Shown: positions 43,297 through 53,304, numbered from the stretch's first letter. The stretch: 64,000 nt of DNA from JAJDAT01 sp964570665 (GCA_964570665.1 CAZMZH010000016.1:1-64000); one strand, 5' to 3'. Made by a program: numbers and translations. Notes: a model not told the origin generated them from the letters alone.

Positions 43297-44202
43297 ATGC
43301 TTCGTGAGTTGACAATAATGTTTAAGGTAGTCGTATTTTTAACTCCTTTTCTCTTAATAACAGAATTTTGTTGGGCTAATGGTCAAGCCAATAAATTGTT
43401 ACAGAATGCAGCCAGAAATGGGAACCTAAACGAAATCAAATCAGCGATTGAAAAAGGAGCCGACATTCATTTTCAAAATGATGATACTTTAATCAACGCG
43501 GCTCATCACGGCCATTTTAAAATCGTTAAATTCTTAGTTTCAATTGGAGCCGATATTCACGCACAAAATGGTCAAGCTTTAATCAGCGCTGCGCATCATG
43601 GACATTTAGAAATCGTTAAATTCTTACTTTCAAAGGACGCCAATATCCAAGCCCAAGAGGATCAAGCATTGATAAGCTCCGCATTTCATGGTTATTTAGA
43701 AATCGTTAAACTTTTGGTTAAAAAAGGTTCTGATATTCATGCTCAAAACGATCAAGCTTTAATAAGCGCTGCATTTCATGGCTACATTGAAATTATTAAG
43801 TTTTTACTTTCAAAAGGCGCTGAAATTCATGCCCAAAGCGATCAAGCTTTAGTATGGGCTGTACAAAATGGATATTTGGGAACCGTTAAGTTTTTGCTTA
43901 AAAAGGGAGCAAATATTCATGCCCAAAATAATTTAATCTTGGTGAAGGCGGTGGAAAGCGCGGCAAGCATAAGGAACCCCGTGAAAAAAAATCATTTGAA
44001 AATCGTTAAATTCTTAATTTCAAAAGGAGCCAATATCCACGCTCAAAGCGATCAAGCTTTAAAAATAGCCGGAGAAAACGGTCGTGTTAAAGTAGTCGCA
44101 TTCTTACTTTCAAAGGGGGCAAATTTTCGAGGTATTGATTCAAGCGATTTTAGAAAAGAAGTTCAGGAGCTTTTTGAAAAAGCTAAAAATATAAGCGAAT
44201 AG
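43297..44202 (+). CDS. Secreted ankyrin-repeat protein (DQAL-type repeats)
   Basis: Start at ATG 43297, six bases after GGAG; an ATG at 43285 overlaps that site. About 301 residues: signal peptide (ending near CWA), then eight to nine ankyrin-like units of about 31 residues. Each has the form (A/D)IHAQNDQALI-AAFHGYLEIVKFLLSKG. The usual G-TPLH motif is replaced by N/D-QAL. Probably a periplasmic or secreted binding scaffold. It is convergent with a paralogue at 44738, with a transposase remnant between them. Confidence 0.78.
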   Translation: MLRELTIMFKVVVFLTPFLLITEFCWANGQANKLLQNAARNGNLNEIKSAIEKGADIHFQNDDTLINAAHHGHFKIVKFLVSIGADIHAQNGQALISAAHHGHLEIVKFLLSKDANIQAQEDQALISSAFHGYLEIVKLLVKKGSDIHAQNDQALISAAFHGYIEIIKFLLSKGAEIHAQSDQALVWAVQNGYLGTVKFLLKKGANIHAQNNLILVKAVESAASIRNPVKKNHLKIVKFLISKGANIHAQSDQALKIAGENGRVKVVAFLLSKGANFRGIDSSDFRKEVQELFEKAKNISE

Positions 44203-44284
44203 ATGGCAAGTTAATAAAACTAACTAAAAAAACTGCCTTCAAAGTATCGGCAAATTGACAGGTTGGGAAATTACAATGCGCTGA

Positions 44285-44548
44285 TCATTTCTTAGCGTTA
44301 CATATTTTGCGAACTCGATTCTTCAAGGCAATTTCAGCCACTAACTTTTTTATATGCTCTTTCCCTTTCTTAAGACCCGATACCTCGCTCGAATTTGCTT
44401 CGCGTACCGTATCTCTTTGAAGCCGTTTCTTTTCCGCTTCTAAAAAGTCTTTACTCCAGCGATAATACCGATTAGACAGAATACCTTTGTGACGATACAG
44501 ATTAGAAATACTGTCTTCACTTCGAATCCAATTTTCCAATGGTTTCAT
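44285..44548 (-). pseudogene. IS3-family OrfA transposase remnant
   Basis: The 87-residue frame reads EDSISNLYRHKGILSNRYYRWSKDFLEAEKKRLQRDT, then EVSGLKKGKEHIKKLVAEIALKNRVRK. This matches the second half of the IS3-type OrfA HTH (typically REGI-LYYRWSKEFLEAGKKRL) followed by its leucine-zipper helix. About 20 N-terminal residues and the whole OrfB integrase are missing. A dead insertion-sequence scar. The 190 bp to its right (44549-44737) hold no gene I can support. Confidence 0.65.
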
Positions 44549-44737
44549 ATTTATTAGGTATTAATTGTCTTATCCTAATAGCTATAACTAGAAGGAGTAG
44601 GGCTAGTTTTTATATGTACAATGGGACGATTTAGAAAAAGCGTTTGGTATCATGCAAGAACCCGCCAGAGTCTAATATGAATTAATGCAGCAAATAGAAT
44701 TTTTCAAAATCCTCACGAAAAATATTTGAATAGATTT

Positions 44738-45859
44738 TTATTTTTCTATATTGCCTTTCAATATATTTTTTCCCTCCTTTTGTTTTTTAATTTTAGCTTT
44801 TTCCAGAAGATTAAGAATATCGATGTGTTCATTTATTTTAATTTTATTTAAAAGAATATTGTCGATACTATCAATTTTGGCTCCTTTTTCAAGTAAGAGT
44901 TTAACAACTTCCAAATGTCCATATTCAGCCGCAAGTAAAAGCGACTTGTCGTTATTCGCATGTATATTAGCTCCATTGTTGATTAGAAATTTTGCGGTTT
45001 CCAATAACCCTTGGGCAGCTGCAAACTCCAAAGGAAAATCGTCTTTAACGTGAATATCTGCTCCATTATTAATTAGGAATTTTATAACTTCAAGCCGACG
45101 ACTTTCCACAGCATTTTGCAAAGAAAGGTCATTTTGCGCGTGGATATTCGCGCCATTTTCAACTAAAAATTTAACCATTTTGAAGTTGCCACGATAAATG
45201 TTGGTAGCAAACACTAAAGCCTGGTCATTTTGCGCATGAATTTTTGCCCCTTCTTTAACCAAGAGCTTAACGATCTTGAGGTTGTTAGAGTCTGCGGCAT
45301 TTACTAAAGCCTTTCCATTTTGAGTATTGATGTCGGCGCCTTTTCCAATTAAAAATTCCACTATTTTGATGTGATTATAATTCACAGCATCCACTAAAGC
45401 CTGATCGTTTTGCGCATGGATATTCGCGCCACTTTCATTTAAGATTTTTAACGTTTTAAGGCAGTTATTTGCCGAGGCAAATATTAAAGCGTCATCATTT
45501 TGCGCATGAATATTTGCTCCTTTAACTATTAAATATTTAACTATTTTCAAACGACAATTTTTTGAAGAAACGACCAAAGCCTCATCATTTTGCGCATGGA
45601 TATTCGCGCCATTTTCGATTAAGAACTTGACCATATCAAGACTTGGGTTTCCTGCAGCATATACTAAAGCTTCTTCATTTTGGGCATGGATGTTCGCGCC
45701 TTTTACCAAAGCTAATTTTACCATTTCGAGGTTGCCTTGTTCGGCGCCATTTATTAATAAAGTGTTAGCGTCAAAATTAGCAAAACAAATCTCAGTCCTC
45801 AAAAGCAAAAAAATAAATAAAACAAAAAACTTTACCTCTTTTGATTGTATTAGAAACAT
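44738..45859 (-). CDS. Secreted ankyrin-repeat protein, inverted paralogue
   Basis: Start placed at ATG 45859 to give a compact signal peptide (KFFVLFIFLLLRTEICFA); a start at 45895 is possible. About 373 residues with ten or more repeats of about 31-33 residues, such as GANIHAQNDQALVDAVNYNHIKIVEFLIGK. These are of the same DQAL type as the gene at 43297. It ends with a Lys-rich helix. Orientation is opposite to its paralogue. Confidence 0.78.
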   Translation of the reverse strand: MFLIQSKEVKFFVLFIFLLLRTEICFANFDANTLLINGAEQGNLEMVKLALVKGANIHAQNEEALVYAAGNPSLDMVKFLIENGANIHAQNDEALVVSSKNCRLKIVKYLIVKGANIHAQNDDALIFASANNCLKTLKILNESGANIHAQNDQALVDAVNYNHIKIVEFLIGKGADINTQNGKALVNAADSNNLKIVKLLVKEGAKIHAQNDQALVFATNIYRGNFKMVKFLVENGANIHAQNDLSLQNAVESRRLEVIKFLINNGADIHVKDDFPLEFAAAQGLLETAKFLINNGANIHANNDKSLLLAAEYGHLEVVKLLLEKGAKIDSIDNILLNKIKINEHIDILNLLEKAKIKKQKEGKNILKGNIEK

Positions 45860-45948
45860 TTTGTTAATAAATCCTTGTGAAAGATCATTTATCAAATTTA
45901 GGAACTTTGCCGTAAATTCCGTAAAAACTATTTTTCTATTTGGTTTTA

Positions 45949-46731
45949 TTAACCTTGAAACTTTTCTAAATTTAATTTTTTATCTAATAACTGAAGTAAC
46001 CCGTCCAAAATGGTTGCGGGATGGGAAGGGCAACCGGGTATAAAAAGATCTACAGGCAAAATATCAGTCACTCCATTGTGGACCTCGGAATGGTTAATAT
46101 AGGGACCTCCTGAAATCGCACAGGCGCCGACAGCTATGACAATCTTCGGTTCCGCCATCGCGGAATAGGTTTTTTCTAATGCCTGCTTCATATTTCTGGA
46201 AACAGGACCGGTGATCAGCAATCCATCGGCATGGCGCGGAGACGCAACGAAACTGATTCCAAATCGGCTGAGATCCCAAACATTTGTATTGAGCGCTCCT
46301 AGTTCTACTTCACAACCGTTGCAGCCAGCCGCGCTAACCTGACGAAGTTTCAGAGATCGTCCAAAAAGTTTATTTATTTTTTCATTTAGAGCGACAACCT
46401 TAGGAGCCAATGATGTAGAAAATACCAAGTCCTTCCGGTTTGTCGTCGACAATTTATAGTTCCTGGTAAATTCGATAGCTCCTTCCGGGCAGCTTTCAAG
46501 ACATTCAAGACAAAAAAGACATCGTCCGAGATCGAGATTCAGAATGTTATTCGATTTTCCGATGGCGTCTGTCGGGCAAGAAGATATGCATTGGGAACAT
46601 TCCTTATCGCATTTTTCTGGGCTGATTTGAGGCAAACCGCGAAACCTCTCAGACACCACAGTATCATTGCTTTCCGGAAATTCCATCGTTTGGTGGCCCT
46701 GATGTAAGCGTTCTAAAAATGAATTGATCAA
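45949..46731 (-). CDS. Fused ferredoxin + small subunit (HycF/HyfI-like) of a hydrogenase-4-like complex
   Basis: The 260-residue protein has two [4Fe-4S] motifs (Cys41, 45, 48, 52 and Cys71, 74, 77, 81). A NuoB/HyfI-type domain follows with all four proximal-cluster cysteines: Cys137 and Cys140 in AAGCNGCEVE, Cys204 in GACAISGG, Cys234 in PGCPSHP. The first ferredoxin motif has C-x3-C instead of C-x2-C. E. coli HycF and HycG are separate, so this is a fusion. It would carry electrons to or from the large subunit. Last gene of six. Confidence 0.85.
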   Translation of the reverse strand: MINSFLERLHQGHQTMEFPESNDTVVSERFRGLPQISPEKCDKECSQCISSCPTDAIGKSNNILNLDLGRCLFCLECLESCPEGAIEFTRNYKLSTTNRKDLVFSTSLAPKVVALNEKINKLFGRSLKLRQVSAAGCNGCEVELGALNTNVWDLSRFGISFVASPRHADGLLITGPVSRNMKQALEKTYSAMAEPKIVIAVGACAISGGPYINHSEVHNGVTDILPVDLFIPGCPSHPATILDGLLQLLDKKLNLEKFQG

Positions 46732-46751
46732 TTTAACACCTCCGGTGAAAA

Positions 46752-48230
46752 TTAAAGATCATGTCCGCAATAAGAAAGGTTGAAACTTTTATTGCATAAT
46801 GGAAAATCTGAAATTTGTTGACCACGCATCGCCATGGCCAGTCCCATCCAGTTGTGAAATGACGGGTCGACAATTTTATAAGTGGAAAAATTTCCTCGGT
46901 TGTCCGTTAACGCAACATGGCAAATCTCGCCTCGCCACCCCTCGGTTAGAGAAACCACGCAAGAATTCGGGCGTAATTCTTTAGGAGGCACAAACAAAAC
47001 GCCGTTAGGAAGATGTTGCAGGGAATCAATAATAAACTGTGCCGAGCGTTTTATTTCTAACCACCGCACTAGGGCGCGTGAATACACATCGCCATGAGAC
47101 CAGGTGACCGGTAAAATTTGAGAAAACTTATAAAAACCTGAAGGGAAGTCATACCGAACATCGCGATAAATCCCGCAAGCCCGAGCGATCAGCCCTACCA
47201 GACCCAGAGTTTCACTGTCGGTTTGGCTGATAACGCCTGTTTTCTCAAATCTAGCTTGAACGGAAGGAGAATTTAAAAAAAGATCCATGCTACTTTTCAT
47301 ATAACCTAGGGTACTATCCAGCTTAAGCGCTAGTTCCTGAGCACGGGCCTGGCTGATGTCGTAAGCCACTCCTCCAGGGCGAATCCAACTTCTCCCCAGG
47401 CGATTTCCACATACCATAGCGGTCATATTAAGAAAATCCCCCCGAAACTTTCCGCAATGGGAAGCAGTGGGAAGAAAGCCTACATCCGCTGCCATCCCGC
47501 CTAAATCGCCAATATGATTGGCAATTCGTTCAAGTTCTAAGGCGATGGCTCGGAGACATTTGGCTCGAGGAGAAACACGGAGACCTGAAAGAGCCTCAAT
47601 CGCCTGGGAATAAACGGTGGCATGTCCTACGGTAGAATCCCCAGCAAGAGTTTCAATATAAAACAAAGATCTTTTATCAGGACCACCGATGAGCGCTTGC
47701 TCTACTCCTCGATGTTGATAACCCAAAGCGCACTCAAGGTGAATCACATTTTCACCATGACATTGAAACCGGAAGTGACCCGGCTCAATAATTCCGGCAT
47801 GAACCGGCCCTACTGCAACCTCGTGCGTTTCTTCACCTTCAAGGGTAAAAAAAGAAGTGACCGCCGGATCTTGATCGCTATTTAAGTTTACATAGCGTAC
47901 TGGTTTCAACCAAGGGTGCCCGGAGGGTCTAATACCCTGCTGTTCCCATATTTCTCGCTCGAATAAATGCGCTTCCGGAAAATCTGAGGTCAATGATAAA
48001 AATGAATCCCCAGTAACCGCCGTCCTGATCAAACCCAGTTCCCCGGATTCCTCAAATCCCAGCGCTGCAAGAAGCTCAAGCTCGCCTTCCGATTTCGGAT
48101 AAGAAAACAACGAGCATAAACGACCGCCCGATTTTAAAATAGCGGCTTTCCAATCGGAATTGTTTAAAATTGGAATATTTTCTCGCATCTCGGCATTTCC
48201 GTTATGCGTTATTAAAAACAAAGATTTCAT
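46752..48230 (-). CDS. NuoCD/HyfG-like large subunit lacking N-terminal [NiFe] cysteines
   Basis: The 492-residue protein has a NuoC-like N-terminus (DFPEAHLFEREIWEQQGIRPSGHPWLKPVR) and a NuoD-like catalytic domain. Real group-4 hydrogenases have RICGxC in L1; here the equivalent is YIETLAGDSTVGHA, with no cysteine. The C-terminus keeps Cys479 and Cys488 in PLCNKSFNLSYCGHDL, not DPCxxC. It therefore cannot bind a standard NiFe centre and belongs with the hydrogenase-related (Ehr) complexes. It overlaps HyfF by 1 bp. Confidence 0.85.
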   Translation of the reverse strand: MKSLFLITHNGNAEMRENIPILNNSDWKAAILKSGGRLCSLFSYPKSEGELELLAALGFEESGELGLIRTAVTGDSFLSLTSDFPEAHLFEREIWEQQGIRPSGHPWLKPVRYVNLNSDQDPAVTSFFTLEGEETHEVAVGPVHAGIIEPGHFRFQCHGENVIHLECALGYQHRGVEQALIGGPDKRSLFYIETLAGDSTVGHATVYSQAIEALSGLRVSPRAKCLRAIALELERIANHIGDLGGMAADVGFLPTASHCGKFRGDFLNMTAMVCGNRLGRSWIRPGGVAYDISQARAQELALKLDSTLGYMKSSMDLFLNSPSVQARFEKTGVISQTDSETLGLVGLIARACGIYRDVRYDFPSGFYKFSQILPVTWSHGDVYSRALVRWLEIKRSAQFIIDSLQHLPNGVLFVPPKELRPNSCVVSLTEGWRGEICHVALTDNRGNFSTYKIVDPSFHNWMGLAMAMRGQQISDFPLCNKSFNLSYCGHDL

Positions 48231-49699
48231 TATCCGCCCCCCAATACCCAGGCCGCGTCCTGAAGACGTTCAGCCAAAAAGGGAGGAACGTAAATTCCTA
48301 GTAACAGGACTACCATTCCAAGCGCAGCAGGAGGCATCAAACTAGTCCATGATTCTTTTGAGTACGGTCCTTCAAAGGACGGTTTTCCCTGAACCATGGG
48401 AATTATGATGGCGGTCATGGCCGTAAAAATAATTCCTAGGATTCCAAGATAGACCGCTGCCACCCAGTAGAAATCTTGTTCAATTGCGCCAAATAGAATG
48501 ATGAACTCACTGATAAAAAGCCCGAATGGCGGCGATCCCGTCAATGCAAGAATGCCTATAATCCAAAATAAAGCGTTCATAGGAGAAATATACAAAGCTC
48601 CCTTCACATCAGTGGCCTGTTTGGATTTGAATATTTGAATAAAATTTCCTGCCACCATGAATAAAGTGGCCTTGATGAGCGAATGATTGACGGAATGTAA
48701 CATTGCTCCGTAAACCGCGCTACCGCCTATACCCACGCCCATAGATAAAATTCCCATATGTTCCACGCTGGAAAAAGCCAACAGACGTTTAAAATTAGGT
48801 TGGCCAATCACAAAAATCGACGCAACTGCCATAGAAAATAAACCAAAGATTAGCAATAAATTATTTGCAAAATTACCCAGTCCTGCGGCAACCAAAATTT
48901 GCTGGAAGCGAAGAATTCCAAGAAAAGCGCAGTTTAGCAACGCGCCTGACATCAATGCTGAAACTAGAGAAGGAGATTCGCTATGCGCATCTGGCAACCA
49001 GGTATGCATGGGAGCCAACCCCATTTTAGTGCCGTATCCAATAAGAATAAAAATGAAGGCGGCCTGAAGCCATAATGGGTGCCAGTTTGCAGCCTGAATC
49101 ACAATTTGACCCAGAATCATAGAGGCGTCAGAGTGATCGATATCGGCAGATGCCATCATGAAAAGCAGGTTTCCCAGCAAAGCCAATCCAAGCCCTACCG
49201 AGCAAACCATGAGATATTTCCAAGTAGCCTCCAGAGATCGATGGTGACGATGAAAATAAATAAGAGGAGCGCTCATCAACGTGGTTGTTTCTATAGCAAG
49301 CCATAATAAACCAACATGCTGACTCAACGTAACGAGTGTCATACTTGATAGAAAAAACAGTAGACCTCCGATAAACACCTTTTCCGGCTGATTGAAAAAA
49401 AGACCTTCTTCTTCAAAATCGATCCGGGTATCTGTACCTTCATTCGCGAGAAAACCAACGGCATAAACAGAAACTGCCAGAAAAAGAACGCTAGTTATAG
49501 AAAGAAAAATCACTCCAATGCTGTCGAGTAAAAGCCAGCCACCCATCGCCGGATCAGGCCTATGGAGGACCATCTGACACGTCAGGATGGTGTGTCCCGT
49601 TGCCGTAAGAACTAAAAGTCCTCGGCGAATGCGGGCGTTTTTCAAGAGGAAAGTGATGATACCCGCGAAAACTGGAAGAAGTAAAATGGTAAGAATCAT
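48230..49699 (-). CDS. HyfF/NuoN-like membrane antiporter subunit
   Basis: The 489-residue protein has about 14 membrane helices. It shows the NuoL/M/N core: LLWLAIETTTLMSAPLIYFHRHHRSLEATWKYLMVCSVGLGLALLGN, GTKMGLAPMHTWLPDAHSESPSLVSALMSGALLNCAF, and KRLLAFSSVEHMGILSMGVGIGG. The Glu in AIET and the Lys in ATWKYL and GTKMGL, which form the proton path in complex I, are present. It overlaps its neighbours by 1 and 4 bp. Confidence 0.85.
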   Translation of the reverse strand: MILTILLLPVFAGIITFLLKNARIRRGLLVLTATGHTILTCQMVLHRPDPAMGGWLLLDSIGVIFLSITSVLFLAVSVYAVGFLANEGTDTRIDFEEEGLFFNQPEKVFIGGLLFFLSSMTLVTLSQHVGLLWLAIETTTLMSAPLIYFHRHHRSLEATWKYLMVCSVGLGLALLGNLLFMMASADIDHSDASMILGQIVIQAANWHPLWLQAAFIFILIGYGTKMGLAPMHTWLPDAHSESPSLVSALMSGALLNCAFLGILRFQQILVAAGLGNFANNLLLIFGLFSMAVASIFVIGQPNFKRLLAFSSVEHMGILSMGVGIGGSAVYGAMLHSVNHSLIKATLFMVAGNFIQIFKSKQATDVKGALYISPMNALFWIIGILALTGSPPFGLFISEFIILFGAIEQDFYWVAAVYLGILGIIFTAMTAIIIPMVQGKPSFEGPYSKESWTSLMPPAALGMVVLLLGIYVPPFLAERLQDAAWVLGGG

Positions 49700-50409
49700 T
49701 TCTGTGAACTATCGACCTCCAAAGCTAAATCAGGATTTAAGGGGAATGGGTTAATGATAGTTTCCACTGATTCAGCTGGTGAACGATTGTTTTCGGTATT
49801 ATCTAATTCTTGTTGAAGTTGGAACACAACAATTCCCATTAAAAAAACGCCTACAACCACATCCAGCATAATTCCAAGCTCTACCATGAACGGTTCCTCT
49901 GCGGCAACTGAAACTCCAAACAAAAAAATTCCGTTTTCAAATACAAGGTAGCCAAGCGCTTGCATTATTGCCTTACGCCGGGCAATGATTAAGAACAAGC
50001 CTACAAAAACGGAAAAAACTCCCGCCGGGAGTAAAATATGAGCTAGGTTAATTTCCGATAACTGAATCCGCGAAGAAATCCACCAGGAAAATCCAAGAAA
50101 AATCAAACCGATCCCCAGCGATTTACAGTAGCCAACATAGGGTTCGATCTCACGTTTTATTTTGGCGATTCTCAAAGCCCGCTTAAGCATCAAAGGAAGG
50201 GCCACACCTTTGGTCGCCATGCTGAATAAGGAAAGAAAGATTAAATGAAGAGACCATGTATCCGGGGAATGTGTGATAAATGGAAGACCTCCTAACAAAA
50301 ACCCTTGAAGAGCCACTGCATCGATACAACTTCTTATACGACTGCTTCCAAGTAGGAAAATATTAACCATTAAGATTAGAACTAAAAAATAAGATACCCA
50401 GTGGATCAT
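49696..50409 (-). CDS. HyfE-like membrane subunit
   Basis: The 237-residue protein has about seven membrane helices and matches HyfE (NuoK-like) by content. LMLKRALRIAKIKREIEPYVGY and RKAIMQALGYLVFENGIFLFGVSVAAEEPFMVELGIMLDVVVGVFLMGIVVFQL include glutamates at the NuoK positions. The C-terminal tail is soluble. It is placed between HyfC and HyfF with 4-bp overlaps. Confidence 0.82.
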   Translation of the reverse strand: MIHWVSYFLVLILMVNIFLLGSSRIRSCIDAVALQGFLLGGLPFITHSPDTWSLHLIFLSLFSMATKGVALPLMLKRALRIAKIKREIEPYVGYCKSLGIGLIFLGFSWWISSRIQLSEINLAHILLPAGVFSVFVGLFLIIARRKAIMQALGYLVFENGIFLFGVSVAAEEPFMVELGIMLDVVVGVFLMGIVVFQLQQELDNTENNRSPAESVETIINPFPLNPDLALEVDSSQK

Positions 50410-51314
50410 ATAAGTACATCGCTAATAAGAAGGGTGAATAATGCTGAGCAAGCCAAAATCGAGGCGCCGATTAACATTTGAGGAATACGTACCAGGCACA
50501 TTCGAGCCATGGAAGATTCAATCGCTCCCACTAGAATAGATAAGGCAAAAAGGCCTGCTATACATGCAAGAGAATCCACCAACGGATTTCCAGAACGGAT
50601 TGGAATCATAAGCCCCGCTAACAGTGAACCCAAGATCCAAAATTTGATAGCTGCCGTCCACTCCAGAAATGCCAGATCGGGACCGCTGTGATCGAGGATC
50701 ATGACTTCGTGGATCATGGTCAATTCCAGATGAGTATTGGGGTCGTCAAAAGGGATACGGGAATTTTCTACCAAAAAAGCAATAAAGAGGGATGCGAGGA
50801 TAAGAATCAGACCGCCTCCGGTCAAAACCCAAAGTTCGGGCGTAATGCGAAAATAAATCTCTGTAAGTGAAACTTGGCTGGTTGCATGGGCGAGTCCAGA
50901 TAATGAGATGAAAAAAACAGGTTCTACAAAAGAAGAAAACTGGATCTCTCGGCTTGCTCCCATTCCTTCAAATGCCGAACCCGTGTCTAATGCGCCCAGG
51001 ACGATAAAAAATCTTGCCAGGCCAAGTAAATAAAAAAACAAAATTAAATCACCAGAGAAACTGAACAAAGAAGAACTACCGCCTAAGGGCGCCAGGCTTG
51101 CCGCCAAAACCAATGCGGAAAAACTCATAAGAGGACCAATACGAAACAACTTGGTCGTGGTATGACTGAGCGTCACTCCCTTTTGGAACAACTTAAAAAT
51201 ATCGTAATAAAGCTGTAACAGAGGATATCCCCGGCGACCTGCATAAAAAGCCTTGGTTCGATTGATAATTCCATACAGTAAAGGACTGAGGAAAATCGCA
51301 GCGACTGCGCTCAT
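50406..51314 (-). CDS. HyfC/NuoH-like membrane subunit
   Basis: The 302-residue protein has about eight membrane helices and NuoH-type motifs GRRGYPLLQLYYDIFKLF and VENSRIPFDDPNTHLELTMIHEVM. It links the hydrophilic arm to the antiporter-like subunits. It begins one base after the end of the HyfB-like gene. Confidence 0.87.
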   Translation of the reverse strand: MSAVAAIFLSPLLYGIINRTKAFYAGRRGYPLLQLYYDIFKLFQKGVTLSHTTTKLFRIGPLMSFSALVLAASLAPLGGSSSLFSFSGDLILFFYLLGLARFFIVLGALDTGSAFEGMGASREIQFSSFVEPVFFISLSGLAHATSQVSLTEIYFRITPELWVLTGGGLILILASLFIAFLVENSRIPFDDPNTHLELTMIHEVMILDHSGPDLAFLEWTAAIKFWILGSLLAGLMIPIRSGNPLVDSLACIAGLFALSILVGAIESSMARMCLVRIPQMLIGASILACSALFTLLISDVLI

Positions 51315-51315
51315 G

Positions 51316-53304
51316 TTATTTGAACTCCCAAAAAAGGGTTCCTATCAGAGATACTAAGATATACAAAATAAAATAATTTATGGTTACGTTTTGCAATCGC
51401 TGGAAGATGAGACTCCACTTTCGTATTCTGGAAAATAAAATGTCGTACATCTTTTCTCGGAAAATATCTATTGCGCGAGTTTGTAATTTAGCTTGAGAAG
51501 GAAAACATCCTTGGGGCGGGAGTTCGCTGTCATGCATTCCCAAAACTCCCCGGAAAAAATCGGTTAGCGGTTGTGCAAATGAGGACGCGGTGTATTGCAT
51601 CCGGGCTGTTGGGCGCGCATAACCGCAGTCCCATGTGCCAGTACTGCGGATAAATTTTCGCGACATAACTAATCTGCGAAACCCTGCCGCCAGCCCAAGC
51701 ACGAGTGCAAATCCAATTGCCATTCGGGTAATCCATTGCAAGGTTTGTCCGGTTTCGTTTAACGTCTGATGGATCTGAGATTGAGGTAAATGGGTGAGTT
51801 GTATCAGTACCGGAGCCAAGCTGGTGACAAAAAGGCTCGGAAAAAGGCCAATTACGGCGCAACACGCAGCGAGAAGAAACATTGGAGCGAGCATCAATGG
51901 AGGAGATTCATGGACTGTATCGGAATTGTGAGGTTCCAAGGGCTCTCGAGGCTCCCCTAGAAAGATCACGCCAAATGATTTGGTGAAGCAAGCCAGGACC
52001 AGACCTCCAATTAACGCCAATCCCGCGATTGAAATAATTGCGGCTAAATTAATCGACGGAACCTTGGGAATTATGCCGTCCAAAACTCCGAGAAAAATCA
52101 GAAATTCACTGACAAATCCATTCAGGAATGGAAGAGCCGAAATTGCAGCGGAGCCTATTAAAAATAATATGCCAGTCCATGGTATTTTTTTCATCAAACC
52201 GCCCAAGCGATCGATTTTCCTGGTGCCGGTAGCATGATAAACAGCGCCCGCTCCTAGAAACAATAACCCTTTGAACAAACCATGATTCACTATATGAAGG
52301 ACGCTTCCGGCAAATCCTAAAATAGCCATCAAAGGTAAGCCTGACTTGACTCCAAGTAGTCCAATGCCAAGCCCCATTGATATAACCCCGATATTTTCAA
52401 CGCTGCTATAAGCTAGGAGTTTTTTGAAATCGTGTTGAGCGAGAGCCGCCAGAATTCCGAATATGCCTGACATGACTCCAATAACTATTAAGCACCAGCA
52501 CCACCACAAATTGGGCGGTCCTAGAAACTCCAAAACACGAAGCAATCCATAAATACCGGTTTTTATCATTGCTCCCGACATCAATGCCGAAACATGACTT
52601 GGGGCCGCGGGATGTGCCTCCGGCAACCATACATGGAAGGGTACAAGTCCTGCCTTTGTACCAAACCCAATTACGGCCATAAGGAATAAAGCGCCAGTCA
52701 TAACTGGAGGATCTGTCCACTCATTAAAATTTAACGATCCTGATTTTGCTCCCAAAATGGCAAATAAGATCAGAAGAAATAAAGTTCCCAGGTGAGTTGC
52801 CGCCAGATAAGTCCAACCGGCTTTTTGTACTTCAATTTTTTCATGCTCAAAAACGACCAGGAAGTAGGAAGCCAGCGCCATACATTCCCAAGCCAGTAAA
52901 AATAACATTGCATTTCGGGCGACTACCACAAGTACCATCGATATCAACAATCCGTTAAATAACGCCCAGGAAACCCCCAGAGATTTCTTGGATCGATATG
53001 GCCAAAGGTAGGCGGCGCCATATAAAGCAGTTACAGCTCCAAGAAAAAGAATCAAGACAAGGAATATCGCCGAAAGTGGATCTATCCCGACTCCAAAATT
53101 TCCTCCAGGAAGGGACCAGGAGAATTCAAACTTCCAGTTCGTTCCATCTAGCAGGCTCTGGGTCGCTGGAATCAAACCCACAATACTACCGAGGATTGCC
53201 CCGCCTGCGCCGAAGCAATTTGCCAGGAAAGGCCGCCGCGTTGTGCAAAGAGAAAACAATCCTCCCATCGCAAAAATAAAGAGAGCGTTAACAAGAAATG
53301 TCAT
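51316..53304 (-). CDS. HyfB/NuoL-like membrane antiporter subunit
   Basis: The 662-residue protein has 14-16 membrane helices and a NuoL/HyfB core: FLLAWECMALASYFLVVFEH, AGWTYLAATHLGTLFLL, GTKAGLVPFHVWLPEAHPAAPSHVSALMSGAMIKTGIYGLLR, and FKKLLAYSSVENIGVISMGLGIGL. The C-terminus has CGYARPTARMQYTASSFAQPLTDFF, typical of HyfB. First structural gene of the complex. Confidence 0.87.
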   Translation of the reverse strand: MTFLVNALFIFAMGGLFSLCTTRRPFLANCFGAGGAILGSIVGLIPATQSLLDGTNWKFEFSWSLPGGNFGVGIDPLSAIFLVLILFLGAVTALYGAAYLWPYRSKKSLGVSWALFNGLLISMVLVVVARNAMLFLLAWECMALASYFLVVFEHEKIEVQKAGWTYLAATHLGTLFLLILFAILGAKSGSLNFNEWTDPPVMTGALFLMAVIGFGTKAGLVPFHVWLPEAHPAAPSHVSALMSGAMIKTGIYGLLRVLEFLGPPNLWWCWCLIVIGVMSGIFGILAALAQHDFKKLLAYSSVENIGVISMGLGIGLLGVKSGLPLMAILGFAGSVLHIVNHGLFKGLLFLGAGAVYHATGTRKIDRLGGLMKKIPWTGILFLIGSAAISALPFLNGFVSEFLIFLGVLDGIIPKVPSINLAAIISIAGLALIGGLVLACFTKSFGVIFLGEPREPLEPHNSDTVHESPPLMLAPMFLLAACCAVIGLFPSLFVTSLAPVLIQLTHLPQSQIHQTLNETGQTLQWITRMAIGFALVLGLAAGFRRLVMSRKFIRSTGTWDCGYARPTARMQYTASSFAQPLTDFFRGVLGMHDSELPPQGCFPSQAKLQTRAIDIFREKMYDILFSRIRKWSLIFQRLQNVTINYFILYILVSLIGTLFWEFK

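Noticed and set aside
44630..44700. Possible OrfB transposase tail on the plus strand
   Set aside because: A few residues resemble an IS3 C-terminus, but frames are broken by stops and the match is too short.
46752..48230. Genuine [NiFe] hydrogenase large subunit
   Set aside because: No CxxC in the L1 position and no DPCxxC at the C-terminus.
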